Assembly: GCA_023228995.1 (NCBI GenBank)
Contig: JALOAD010000033.1
Coordinates: 1-36,751 of the forward strand
DNA: 36,751 nt
Direction of reading: 5' to 3'
Source of the DNA: Candidatus Muiribacterium halophilum
GTDB lineage: Bacteria; Muiribacteriota; Muiribacteriia; Muiribacteriales; Muiribacteriaceae
Part shown: positions 25,681 through 32,993 of the stretch, in pieces
How the letters are laid out: every line of letters begins with the position of its first letter
Numbering within the stretch: position 1 is the stretch's first letter
Translations under genes and position numbers: made by a program
Notes under the pieces: generated by a model
What the model was told of the DNA's origin: nothing
The model's database searches: none
What the model saw: the letters and a program-made list of their open reading frames with translations, nothing else

Positions 25681-26568
25681 TTAACCATTAACAATATCTT
25701 TAATATTAACAGTTTCAAATTCAAACATAATGCTTAATTTAGAATAAATAGTATTTTCAATATATTCCCATAAATTCTCAGGAGTATAATTAGAAAATCT
25801 AGACCTACAAAGAATAATATGTTCAGGAATAATATTATTTATTTTAACATAATCACAAAAATCATCAATTCTCGCATCAATAACACTCTTTTGAGTAAGA
25901 TGAGCTTTTTCAAGTTCAATAAGATTATCATTCAAAACAACAAAAAAACCATTATCTTCCTTTAAAAGCGAATAATTAAATTCAAGATTCAAAAAATGAT
26001 ATTTATCATTTAAAATATTAAAATATTCATCTTCAGTAATTTTAATCCTTCTTTGCAAAAACCTAGCTCTATGAGAACAAAAATAATCAATATCAATATC
26101 AAGAAACACAGATTTACCAAAATTAAAACTCTCTTCAACATTAAGCCTACCATGTTTATAAACAACTCTACCATCATCAGGCAAAACACCTTTCCAAACA
26201 GAATCATCAGGAGCATTAGTAAAAATCTTTCCCTCTCTTTTATGAGATTTAATATAATAATCACCAATTTCATTTTTACCATGATAAACACGCCTAAGCC
26301 AATAATACTCATTAAAAACACCCAAATACATAGCAGGAACAATAAAATCAGCAATTAAAAGATTTTTATAAGTAAAATTTTGAATTTCCAAAAGAGATTT
26401 AGAAAAAGTATCATTAACAGATTCACAAAGAGCAGGAACACCAAAATCACTATGATGATCAACATGAAGCAAAACATTATCAGACCTATTCATCAAACCC
26501 TGTTTAATACAATACATCCAAACATAAAAAGCTTCATTATGTTCTTCAATAATAAACAGTTTTTTCAT
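25681..26568 (-). CDS. UPF0489 / peptide-arginase-like ureohydrolase
   Basis: A 295-residue protein beginning MKKLFIIEEHNEAFYVW. It matches the UPF0489 family, which includes the peptide arginase OspR that converts arginine to ornithine in RiPP precursors. Visible arginase-type metal ligands are His10 (EEHNEA), Asp37-x-His39-x-Asp41 in HVDHHSD, and the Asp157-x-Asp159-x-Asp161 run in LDIDIDYF. A manganese-dependent guanidine hydrolysis is therefore plausible. The reading frame extends 29 codons upstream, but I start at 26568: the upstream codons run through the promoter and repeat. There is no ribosome site, and the -10 box is 6 bases from the ATG, so a leaderless mRNA is predicted. First gene of the putative peptide operon. 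Confidence 0.8.
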   Translation of the reverse strand: MKKLFIIEEHNEAFYVWMYCIKQGLMNRSDNVLLHVDHHSDFGVPALCESVNDTFSKSLLEIQNFTYKNLLIADFIVPAMYLGVFNEYYWLRRVYHGKNEIGDYYIKSHKREGKIFTNAPDDSVWKGVLPDDGRVVYKHGRLNVEESFNFGKSVFLDIDIDYFCSHRARFLQRRIKITEDEYFNILNDKYHFLNLEFNYSLLKEDNGFFVVLNDNLIELEKAHLTQKSVIDARIDDFCDYVKINNIIPEHIILCRSRFSNYTPENLWEYIENTIYSKLSIMFEFETVNIKDIVNG

Positions 26569-26574
26569 AAATAA

Positions 26575-26603
26575 ATAATAGTAATATATATACATTTTGT
26601 CAA
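26575..26603 (-). promoter_or_regulatory. Near-consensus promoter of the peptide-export operon
   Basis: Minus-strand TTGACA (26603-26598), exactly 17 bases, then TATTAT (26580-26575). The -35 is the outermost CTTGACA tip of MITE-like copy A; the -10 is native flanking DNA. The ATG at 26568 follows the -10 by 6 bases, so transcription would start at or beside the start codon. Confidence 0.7.
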
Positions 26604-26991
26604 GATTGAGTGTCGGTCCTTGACATTTGACATTGGCATTTATACAGATTTTCAAGTCTATAATTGACTTACTAGCTTTTTTATGTTTTAAAACTTTTTC
26701 AACATAATTCTAATCAAATTCCAATCCCACTATTTAAAATATAACAATGCTGTTGAAAAACTAAAAAGAACAAAAATTGATACAGAATAGGGTCTGTGCC
26801 GAACTCTAAATTTAGCTTACATAGGTCAGTCTGACCATAGGTCGAGGTTGACCATGCTGTTTGTTTTTAAAGTTAATTTTGAAAAAAGAAAACTGCATTT
26901 TTCAACAGCCTCTACCGATTTAATCAATTATTTTTAATTTTATTTTTTATTGCTTTTGTATTTTGTCAAGTTTTAAGGACCGACACCAATA
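26598..26991. mobile_element. MITE-like element, copy A (nested)
   Basis: An element of about 394 bases without a gene. It begins TGTCAAG with a CTTGACA partner 21 bases on (hairpin end). GTGTCGGTCCTT (26610-26621) is perfectly inverted as AAGGACCGACAC (26975-26986). Inside lies a second inverted pair, GCTGTTGAAAAA (26749-26760) and TTTTTCAACAGC (26898-26909), resembling an IS end, so one element may be nested in another. It is a direct-orientation copy of 27838-28214 but has an extra GGTC...GACC hairpin unit near 26825-26854. The right end supplies the last codons of the Fic gene. Confidence 0.8.
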
Positions 26992-27575
26992 TTTATAATC
27001 TTATCAAGCAATAATTTTAATTTATCATTATTCTCTCTTGCAGAACCTATAAAAGCCTCAAGTATTGTATCTTTGTCAGCATATTGCCAATTAATCTCAA
27101 GATTATTATATTCACAAATACATCTAAAAAACTCTCTAATTGCTCTTCCATTACCTTCAATAAAAGGATGAATCATATTTAGCTCAGACAAAAAATAAGC
27201 AGAATTTTCAATAAAAACAGGCAAAGGCATATTGGAAAATATATTTAAGTTTTTTAAAAAACCAAATATAACATTTAAATTTTCCATAATAAAAACAGTT
27301 TTGCAAAAATGAGTATTTCCTTTTGAAATTTCCTCAAACCTAATTTTTCCTGCAAAATCATAAACATCTTGAAAAATATATTTATGAATATTCAAAAAAT
27401 GTTTTATATCAAATTTTCCATTAATTGGCTTAACATATAACTCAGCTAATCTCAAACAAGTAAAATCAGACTCAATTTCTATTAATCTATCATAATTTTT
27501 TATATTAAATTTATTTTTTAATATTTGAGTGTTTTGATAATAGTACTTTGAATGAAAGTTTAAATTATATTTCAA
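26973..27575 (-). CDS. Fic-domain protein (putative AMPylating toxin)
   Basis: A 200-residue Fic protein. The catalytic motif HPFIEGNGRAIREF has His136, Glu140, Gly141, Asn142 and Arg144, an intact H-P-F-x-(D/E)-G-N-G-R site for transfer of AMP (or another phosphate-containing group) to target hydroxyls. There is no inhibitory helix inside the protein; a separate small gene upstream (27596-27784) provides the likely antitoxin, as in class-I Fic systems. The start is TTG at 27575 with AGGA nine bases upstream. The last four residues (GVGP) and the TAA are encoded by the inverted end of MITE-like copy A, so the native C-terminus was probably replaced. Confidence 0.9.
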   Translation of the reverse strand: MKYNLNFHSKYYYQNTQILKNKFNIKNYDRLIEIESDFTCLRLAELYVKPINGKFDIKHFLNIHKYIFQDVYDFAGKIRFEEISKGNTHFCKTVFIMENLNVIFGFLKNLNIFSNMPLPVFIENSAYFLSELNMIHPFIEGNGRAIREFFRCICEYNNLEINWQYADKDTILEAFIGSARENNDKLKLLLDKIINIGVGP

Positions 27576-27595
27576 AATTATATTTCCTAAAAATT

Positions 27596-27784
27596 TTACA
27601 GTTTATGAAATAACTTTATTTCTTTAATTGCTTGATCAGAAGATATAGCTTTTCTTAAAAAACTTTCCACAATACCAATAGCTTTAACAGACGGTTTTAA
27701 CCCTTCAATTGTCAAATTCATCTTAATATTCTCAAGAATTCTGTGATTGTTTAGTTTAATAGAATCAATATTGATTTTACTCAT
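27596..27784 (-). CDS. VbhA-like Fic antitoxin
   Basis: A 62-residue protein directly upstream of fic with a 20-base gap. The segment NLTIEGLKPS (23-32) resembles the (S/T)xxxE(G/N) inhibitory helix that places a Glu in the Fic ATP site: Glu27-Gly28 fit, but the residue four before Glu is Asn23 rather than Ser/Thr. The tail AISSDQAIKEI matches the 'GxIsxeeAixei' end of VbhA-family antitoxins. It should hold Fic inactive by Glu contact with the nucleotide-binding arginine. No ribosome site is seen; a TATAAT box lies 6 bases before the ATG. Together with fic it forms a toxin-antitoxin pair between the two repeat copies. Confidence 0.75.
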   Translation of the reverse strand: MSKINIDSIKLNNHRILENIKMNLTIEGLKPSVKAIGIVESFLRKAISSDQAIKEIKLFHKL

Positions 27785-27790
27785 AAAAAC

Positions 27791-27819
27791 ATTATATCAT
27801 ATTTTTGTTAAATTATAAA
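27791..27819 (-). promoter_or_regulatory. Promoter of the antitoxin-fic pair, probably leaderless
   Basis: Minus-strand TTTATA (27819-27814), 17 bases, then a perfect TATAAT (27796-27791), then 6 bases and the ATG at 27784. There is no Shine-Dalgarno sequence, and the geometry matches the start-proximal promoters at 70-98 and 26575-26603. Confidence 0.6.
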
Positions 27820-27837
27820 TAAAACCCGCATTTTTTT

Positions 27838-28214
27838 TGTCAAGATTGAGTGTCGGTTCTTGACATTGACATTTATACAGACTTTTTTAGTCTATAATTG
27901 ATTTCCTAGCTTTTTTAGATTATAAAACTTTTTCAACATAATTCTAATCGAATTTCAATCATGCTATTTAAAATACAATGAAGCTGTTGAAAAACTAAAA
28001 AGAACAAACATTGATACAGAATAGGGTCTGTGCCGAGCTCTAAATTTAGCTTACATAGGTCGGCCTGACCATGCTGTTTGTTTTTAAGGTTAAGTTAAAT
28101 AAAGAAAACATATTTTTTCAACAGTCTCAAATGATTTAATCAATTACTTTTAATTTTATTTTTTATTGCTTTTGTATTTTGTCAAGTTTTAAGGACCGAC
28201 ACCAATACTTGACA
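27838..28214. mobile_element. MITE-like element, copy B (nested)
   Basis: A 377-base element, more complete than copy A. Both outer ends form hairpins with TGTCAAG/CTTGACA arms (27838 and 28208-28214). The inverted core is GTGTCGGTTCTT with AAGGACCGACAC. The inner IS-like pair GCTGTTGAAAAA (27983-27994) and TTTTTCAACAG (28114-28124) is retained. It has only one GGTCGGCCTGACC hairpin in the middle. No gene inside. Its right end encodes the last residues and the TGA of the phzF-like gene. Confidence 0.8.
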
Positions 28215-28982
28215 TTTTCCTGTAATAAAAACTCTATTATCTTGTAAAAACACTTTAAGTTCACCACCAGAAACCGATCTTTGTAAAGCATTCCAATATG
28301 TTTTACCAGTTTTTTTATTCAAGAAATACGCTAGAGCAACATGAGCAGAACCAGTAACATCGTCTTCATCAATTCCAGTTCCAGGCGCAAAAACTCTGGA
28401 TACAATATCAAAATCAGCATCAGAATATTCAGCTGTAACTATTATATCTGCCAAAGTAAAAGCCTTAATATTATTAAAACAAGGAGATATTTCTAAAATT
28501 TGATTTTCGTCCTTAAACAAACAAATATAAAAATCATTGCCCTTATAAACTTCCAAAGGCATAAAACCTAACAATCCTTCAAATAAAGCAATATTGGAAA
28601 TTTTTGCACTCTTTCTCATAGGAAAATCCAAAGTAATACTAGAATCTATATTCTTAGTCGCATATAGACTCCCTGAAAGTGAATGAAATTTTATTTTTGA
28701 TAAATCATCGAAAATACAAAAAATAACATAAGAAACAGCAAGAGTTCCATGGCCACAAAGATCAACCTCGCACTCAGGAGTAAACCATCTTATATAAAAA
28801 CCATCTTTTTCCTTTTTAACAAAAACAGTCTCCGAAACATTAAATTCTCTAGCTTTCGCAAGCATATAACTCTTTTCAGGAAAATTATTAGAACTCAAAA
28901 TGCAAACATAAGCCATATTACCAAATAGCTTTTCTCCAACAAAAGCATTTATACAGTAAAATACATCTTTTTCAAAAATCAT
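28182..28982 (-). CDS. PhzF-family isomerase/epimerase-like protein
   Basis: A 266-residue protein of the PhzF/YddE family, near normal length. Visible motifs: ETVFV with the catalytic-type Glu51, PECEVDLCGHGTLA (69-82), and GTGIDEDDVTGSAHVALAYF near 205-224, the second-half glycine-rich site. The family is built of two diaminopimelate-epimerase-like halves; the physiological substrate outside phenazine synthesis is usually unknown, so no symbol is given. There is no clear ribosome site before the ATG at 28982. The last ten residues (from CQVLVSVLKT) and the stop are encoded by the end of MITE-like copy B, so the original C-terminal strand has been replaced. Confidence 0.85.
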   Translation of the reverse strand: MIFEKDVFYCINAFVGEKLFGNMAYVCILSSNNFPEKSYMLAKAREFNVSETVFVKKEKDGFYIRWFTPECEVDLCGHGTLAVSYVIFCIFDDLSKIKFHSLSGSLYATKNIDSSITLDFPMRKSAKISNIALFEGLLGFMPLEVYKGNDFYICLFKDENQILEISPCFNNIKAFTLADIIVTAEYSDADFDIVSRVFAPGTGIDEDDVTGSAHVALAYFLNKKTGKTYWNALQRSVSGGELKVFLQDNRVFITGKCQVLVSVLKT

Positions 28983-29011
28983 ATTTTAACAATAAAATAA
29001 TACAATTAATT

Positions 29012-29806
29012 TTAATCAATCAAATAATCCAATAATTGAAGAGCTTTAAGGTTTTCTTTATTTCTAATATGAATTCTTAATTTTCTCAAATCAATAACTT
29101 TGATTTTTTTAAATTCTTCATCATTATCATCATCATTCATAACATTAGGTTTAATAGAAAGAATTAAATTAAGAATTTCTTGTTCATTACTATTAAAATT
29201 AGGAGAATATGAATTATAAAATTTCTGATACATTTCATTCCATCTTTTATAACCATCTGAATCACTTAAAGGTTTTACAGAAATTACTATGTAAATACAT
29301 TCTTTTTCATTTGTTGTAAGAATTGGTTCGCAGTCTGAAATTAATTTGTCAAATTCAGAAATAAATAATTCAAAATGTTTTTCAGAACCTATAAAATCAG
29401 GTTTAGCTTTTGAAAGTATATTTAAACATGTTTTTTCATTTGATGATAGTGAATAACCATAATCAAAAATATAATTCATAAAAGATTTCAAAAAAATATT
29501 ATAACTTTCGCCAGTACCGTTATAATCAGGTTTTGCTTTTAATGCATATTCAATCTTTTCTAATTCATTAGCAGTAAAAAATGGCTCACTATCTTGAAAA
29601 ACTTTTATAAATAAATTATTAAACCAATTCTCATATTCAAGATTTTCAGGAATTTGTTTTAACTTTAAATCAATAATAGAATTATCTTCTGCTCTGCTAT
29701 TTAATAAATTATAAAAATCTATCGCCCAATTAGGTGAATTATCTAGTGCATTGGCGGAAAATGAAATTAATAATAAACATATAAACGTAAAAATTAATTT
29801 TTTCAT
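29012..29806 (-). CDS. Exported protein with four 43-residue repeats
   Basis: A 264-residue protein with a Sec signal peptide (cleavage likely after SANA, about residue 20). Four tandem repeats start near residues 73, 116, 159 and 200. Each has the pattern (S/C/Y)-x-P/S-x-(L/F)-(T/S)-x-N-E-x(4)-I-x(2)-x-L-x-x-K-P, for example EPILTTNEKECIYIVISVKP, separated by an aromatic-rich stretch ending FxxxFxxxxxD. I do not recognise the family. It is probably periplasmic, and the repeats may be a helical solenoid. A GGGGG ribosome site precedes the ATG. The gap to phzF is 29 bases and to the YiiX-like gene 67 bases. Confidence 0.75.
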   Translation of the reverse strand: MKKLIFTFICLLLISFSANALDNSPNWAIDFYNLLNSRAEDNSIIDLKLKQIPENLEYENWFNNLFIKVFQDSEPFFTANELEKIEYALKAKPDYNGTGESYNIFLKSFMNYIFDYGYSLSSNEKTCLNILSKAKPDFIGSEKHFELFISEFDKLISDCEPILTTNEKECIYIVISVKPLSDSDGYKRWNEMYQKFYNSYSPNFNSNEQEILNLILSIKPNVMNDDDNDEEFKKIKVIDLRKLRIHIRNKENLKALQLLDYLID

Positions 29807-29873
29807 AATAAAACCCCCAGAATTATTCTATTTTATAATTATACTGTATTTTATAAACAAATTCCACACAAAT

Positions 29874-30533
29874 TTAATTAGATTGGTGAATTATATTAAA
29901 TTTAACTGATTTCATAATAGAATCCGGCATAATAACTTCCTGATCCATAGAAATATCTTTTACAAAATTCCCAGCAATACCTTTAAATATAGGATTATAC
30001 TGTTGAATTCCAATAACATCTTTAACTTGTTGAATATTTCCTACCTTTAAATTTCCACCTTTTTGATAAGCTTTATACACAAGTTCTGAACAATAAATCT
30101 TTTCGTCTGAAAATTTAAATGAATTATCATATGATATACCATTGTAAAATAATGCTTGTTCAATTACATTAGAAATAATCTCTGAATTCTCTGGTTTTAC
30201 CCTTAAAACTGTATATTTACCATTTCCTCTTGCAGAGAAATTATCCAATGAATTAAAACCAACTCCACCACCCGTAGCTTCAAATACCATAGGAATTCCA
30301 TCATTTACTATAATAATACCAACATGATTAAAATCAGATTTTGCAACATTTCTAAAAAAACCTAAAAAATCAGCGTTAGAATAATGACCTATAATATCCC
30401 CTGACTCAAAAACTGGTTTTCCATCAATATAATCAGGTTCTAATTCCCCTTGTTTTTCACCACAAGATATAATAAATATAAATAAAAAAACTAAAATTAA
30501 AAATCCAAAAAACTTCAAATTGTAATTTAGCAT
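29874..30533 (-). CDS. YiiX-like permuted papain-fold lipoprotein
   Basis: A 219-residue predicted lipoprotein (hydrophobic signal, lipobox IISC, Cys24). The mature part fits the permuted NlpC/P60 (YiiX / DUF830) fold: ESGDIIGHYS (43-52), FNHVGIII with His70, VFEATGGGVG with Glu85, and KIYCSELVYKAYQ with Cys148. In this permuted family the catalytic Cys follows the His, as here. Likely activity is hydrolysis or acyl transfer on an amide, thioester or lipid substrate at the cell envelope; the substrate is unknown. GAGGG precedes the ATG. It is transcribed toward the repeat protein, so they may form a pair. Confidence 0.8.
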   Translation of the reverse strand: MLNYNLKFFGFLILVFLFIFIISCGEKQGELEPDYIDGKPVFESGDIIGHYSNADFLGFFRNVAKSDFNHVGIIIVNDGIPMVFEATGGGVGFNSLDNFSARGNGKYTVLRVKPENSEIISNVIEQALFYNGISYDNSFKFSDEKIYCSELVYKAYQKGGNLKVGNIQQVKDVIGIQQYNPIFKGIAGNFVKDISMDQEVIMPDSIMKSVKFNIIHQSN

Positions 30534-30708
30534 AATCCCTCAATAACAAACATCAAACAACACAACAAATATTACCATAAAAAACATCAAATTTCTTATA
30601 CATTGTTGATTAATATTCAACATACCATGAAAAAATTGTCGAAAAATCAGTTTTTTTTATACTATGTTGCAAAATAACCAATACTTTTTTTATTCCGCTG
30701 CAAAATAG

Positions 30709-32148
30709 TCAATAAGTAACTAAATCTAAATACTCAAACTCACATATTTTTCTAACTAGACAAATTCTATTATTTTGATTTCTTGACAAACAAAAATACT
30801 CTCTATTAAGACCACCAAAATTACACCAAGTAACAAAACTTACTAGATAATTTTCTCTATTTTTTTTAACTATTATATCCAAATTAAATTTATCAATTTC
30901 AATATCAGGAATTTCATCATATTCCAATACATTTAAGGTTTCATAAAAATTCTTCTCATTACAAACAATAAATGAATATCTATTTAAATCATTCCAGCAA
31001 AACATAACATTATCAGCAAATCTATAAAAATATACAATCTCAAAAATACTATTTATATCATCTTTAATCTCAATATTACACAAAATATCAACCATAAGCC
31101 CTTCAGAATCAAGCTCTTTAAAGTAATCATCAATTTTTGGAAAATCATCCTCAGACTCACAATAATATAAATCAATATATCCACCCAATCCACCATGACA
31201 ATAACAATAATCAATAAAACCCTTTTTTAAACTAATATTTTTTAAAAAACCAAATATTTCATTAACATCAAAACCAGTAGTTTCTTTTGAAATTTCAAGA
31301 GGATAAAAATCTTCCGGCAAAAACCTTATTTGAAATTTTAAAATATTTTCAGCCAAATTAACCAAATAATCACTACAAATAACACCTAAATCCTGCCATA
31401 AACAACTAATAATTCTTTTCTTATCAAAAATCCTCTTCTCATAAAATCTATAAATTTTTTCAAGCTCATTATTAACAACCTTAACTTCAATCCCAAGACA
31501 AAACAGACAAATTGGAAATTTCCTAAAATAACTAACCTTACCAAAAACAGAAAAATCCAAACTTTCAAAACAACTCATAAAATCATCAAAATAAAAATCA
31601 GGTATATAACCAATTTTTTTATTATCATCATCCAAAACAGCAATACAATTTCCATTAATATACTTATTAAATTCAATAATAAAAGAAACTTCCCCATTTA
31701 ACTCAGGTTGTTTTTGCAAATGAAAACACTCATCATCTTCACAAATAATACGACATTTACTCAAAGAAGAGTGAAAAAAAACAGGAATTAATATATAATT
31801 CTCCCTCAACTTAGAATCAATACAATCACTAAAAACAGGACAAATAAGAATATTAAAACATTTAAACAAATGACTATGCTCAGAATAATAATCTACAAAA
31901 GAAAACTCACCCTCAGAAATAAAATCTTTATCAAAAAAACTAATAAACTGATCAATCACATATTTCGAATTTCTATCTTCCATACCTTCAAAAAAATCAA
32001 AACCTGAATTAAAAGCATGCTCAACATTATTAAAACCATCATTATTATATACAAAAAAGTATTCAGAATCAGACTCAACAATAAAACCAATAACAAAACA
32101 CCCCGGACAATATGCTTTAGACCAAAGAACATAAAAACATTTTTTCAT
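30709..32148 (-). CDS. Large Cys-rich protein of unknown function, possible HIRAN domain
   Basis: A 479-residue soluble protein with no signal peptide. At least ten cysteines occur in the first 170 residues (for example CPGC at 14-17), but not in an obvious zinc-finger pattern. Residues 159-190 (NKYINGNCIAVLDDDNKKIGYIP) resemble the 'N-x-A-x-x-V-x(3)-xxxIGYIP' core of HIRAN domains, which bind DNA 3' ends; this is suggestive only. The C-terminal third is acidic, with EYDEIPDIEIDKF. I do not recognise the rest. The gene stands alone between the YiiX-like gene (175-base gap) and the restriction endonuclease gene (28-base gap), so it may be a passenger or partner in the defence region. Confidence 0.65.
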   Translation of the reverse strand: MKKCFYVLWSKAYCPGCFVIGFIVESDSEYFFVYNNDGFNNVEHAFNSGFDFFEGMEDRNSKYVIDQFISFFDKDFISEGEFSFVDYYSEHSHLFKCFNILICPVFSDCIDSKLRENYILIPVFFHSSLSKCRIICEDDECFHLQKQPELNGEVSFIIEFNKYINGNCIAVLDDDNKKIGYIPDFYFDDFMSCFESLDFSVFGKVSYFRKFPICLFCLGIEVKVVNNELEKIYRFYEKRIFDKKRIISCLWQDLGVICSDYLVNLAENILKFQIRFLPEDFYPLEISKETTGFDVNEIFGFLKNISLKKGFIDYCYCHGGLGGYIDLYYCESEDDFPKIDDYFKELDSEGLMVDILCNIEIKDDINSIFEIVYFYRFADNVMFCWNDLNRYSFIVCNEKNFYETLNVLEYDEIPDIEIDKFNLDIIVKKNRENYLVSFVTWCNFGGLNREYFCLSRNQNNRICLVRKICEFEYLDLVTY

Positions 32149-32176
32149 AAATTAACCAATACTAGTGTTTCACACA

Positions 32177-32992
32177 TTACAAACTATCATTAAATAAATT
32201 TAATGGATTTATTTTAAACTGTAAACTTTCAGGATCTGGAGTTCCACCCTTCCTCTGCATTGACATTTTACCAATTTTTAAATTACCTCTTTTAGTAACC
32301 TCAACACTTCCTTTTGCAAAAAAATTACACACAAAATTTATATCTTTTAAAATCCAGTCAACTCTATCATCATCTTTTCTTGTAACAAGAAACCAATCCG
32401 CAGATAAAGCACCTCTTCCTCTTAAAACATCATTAAATATTATTGTTTTGTTCTCTTTAAAAAAATTTATCAACTCATTAACTTTAGCTTTATCCATTTC
32501 ATTTAAAAACATTCTTCTTTTATCTTTTAATCTTTTTGTATCTACAGCTTTTATTTCCCCAGTATAATATTTTAATGTTTCACATATAGATAAAGGTATA
32601 TCCCAGAATAATTTATACTTATCAACAGGTCTTTTATCTACCTGATTATATCCAGCATTTACATTAGCTTTTTTTAAGGAAATATTTTCTATATAATATA
32701 TTTCATCAATTACAATATCCAGCTTAATTTGAATATCAGCTTTTTTAAAAACAATTGTCTCTTCAATATTATCTGGAGTTACACCCAAATCTAATGCAGT
32801 TTTCTTATTAATACGAGATGATATTTGTGTAGCTTTCAAAATCTTTATCTTTTTATAATCATAACCCATTATATTTAGCCATTTTTGTGCTTGTTCATCA
32901 ATTTTATAATTATTAAATTTCAGACAAATATCAGCTTCATTTTTAAAACCGCCTTTTGCAGTATATGAACCAACTTTCTGCTTATAATCCAT
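32177..32992 (-). CDS. HinP1I-like type II restriction endonuclease (predicted GCGC)
   Basis: A 271-residue PD-(D/E)XK endonuclease that aligns along its length with HinP1I as I remember it: GSYTAKGGFKNEADI near the start, AGYNQVDK (113-120), LKDKRRMFLNEM, NDVLRGRGALSADWFLV, MQRKGGTPDPESLQFKI and NPLNLF at the end. The HinP1I active-site Asp62, Gln81 and Lys83 correspond to Asp86, Ser105 and Lys107 with identical spacing, so Gln is replaced by Ser. I chose the ATG at 32992, one base after the methyltransferase stop, with GAGGT eight bases upstream, over a TTG at 33007. The adjacent HhaI-type methyltransferase supports a shared GCGC target. It would cleave unmodified foreign DNA. Confidence 0.88.
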   Translation of the reverse strand: MDYKQKVGSYTAKGGFKNEADICLKFNNYKIDEQAQKWLNIMGYDYKKIKILKATQISSRINKKTALDLGVTPDNIEETIVFKKADIQIKLDIVIDEIYYIENISLKKANVNAGYNQVDKRPVDKYKLFWDIPLSICETLKYYTGEIKAVDTKRLKDKRRMFLNEMDKAKVNELINFFKENKTIIFNDVLRGRGALSADWFLVTRKDDDRVDWILKDINFVCNFFAKGSVEVTKRGNLKIGKMSMQRKGGTPDPESLQFKINPLNLFNDSL

Positions 32993-32993
32993 A

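Noticed and set aside
26569-26655. Longer start for the peptide-arginase-like gene (29 extra codons)
   Set aside because: The extension runs through the promoter and the repeat end and has no ribosome site; family-like sequence begins at MKKLFIIEEHN.
26610-26975. Possible precursor gene upstream of the peptide arginase-like gene
   Set aside because: The region is a repeat copy also found at 27838-28214 next to unrelated genes, with stops in all frames over short distances.
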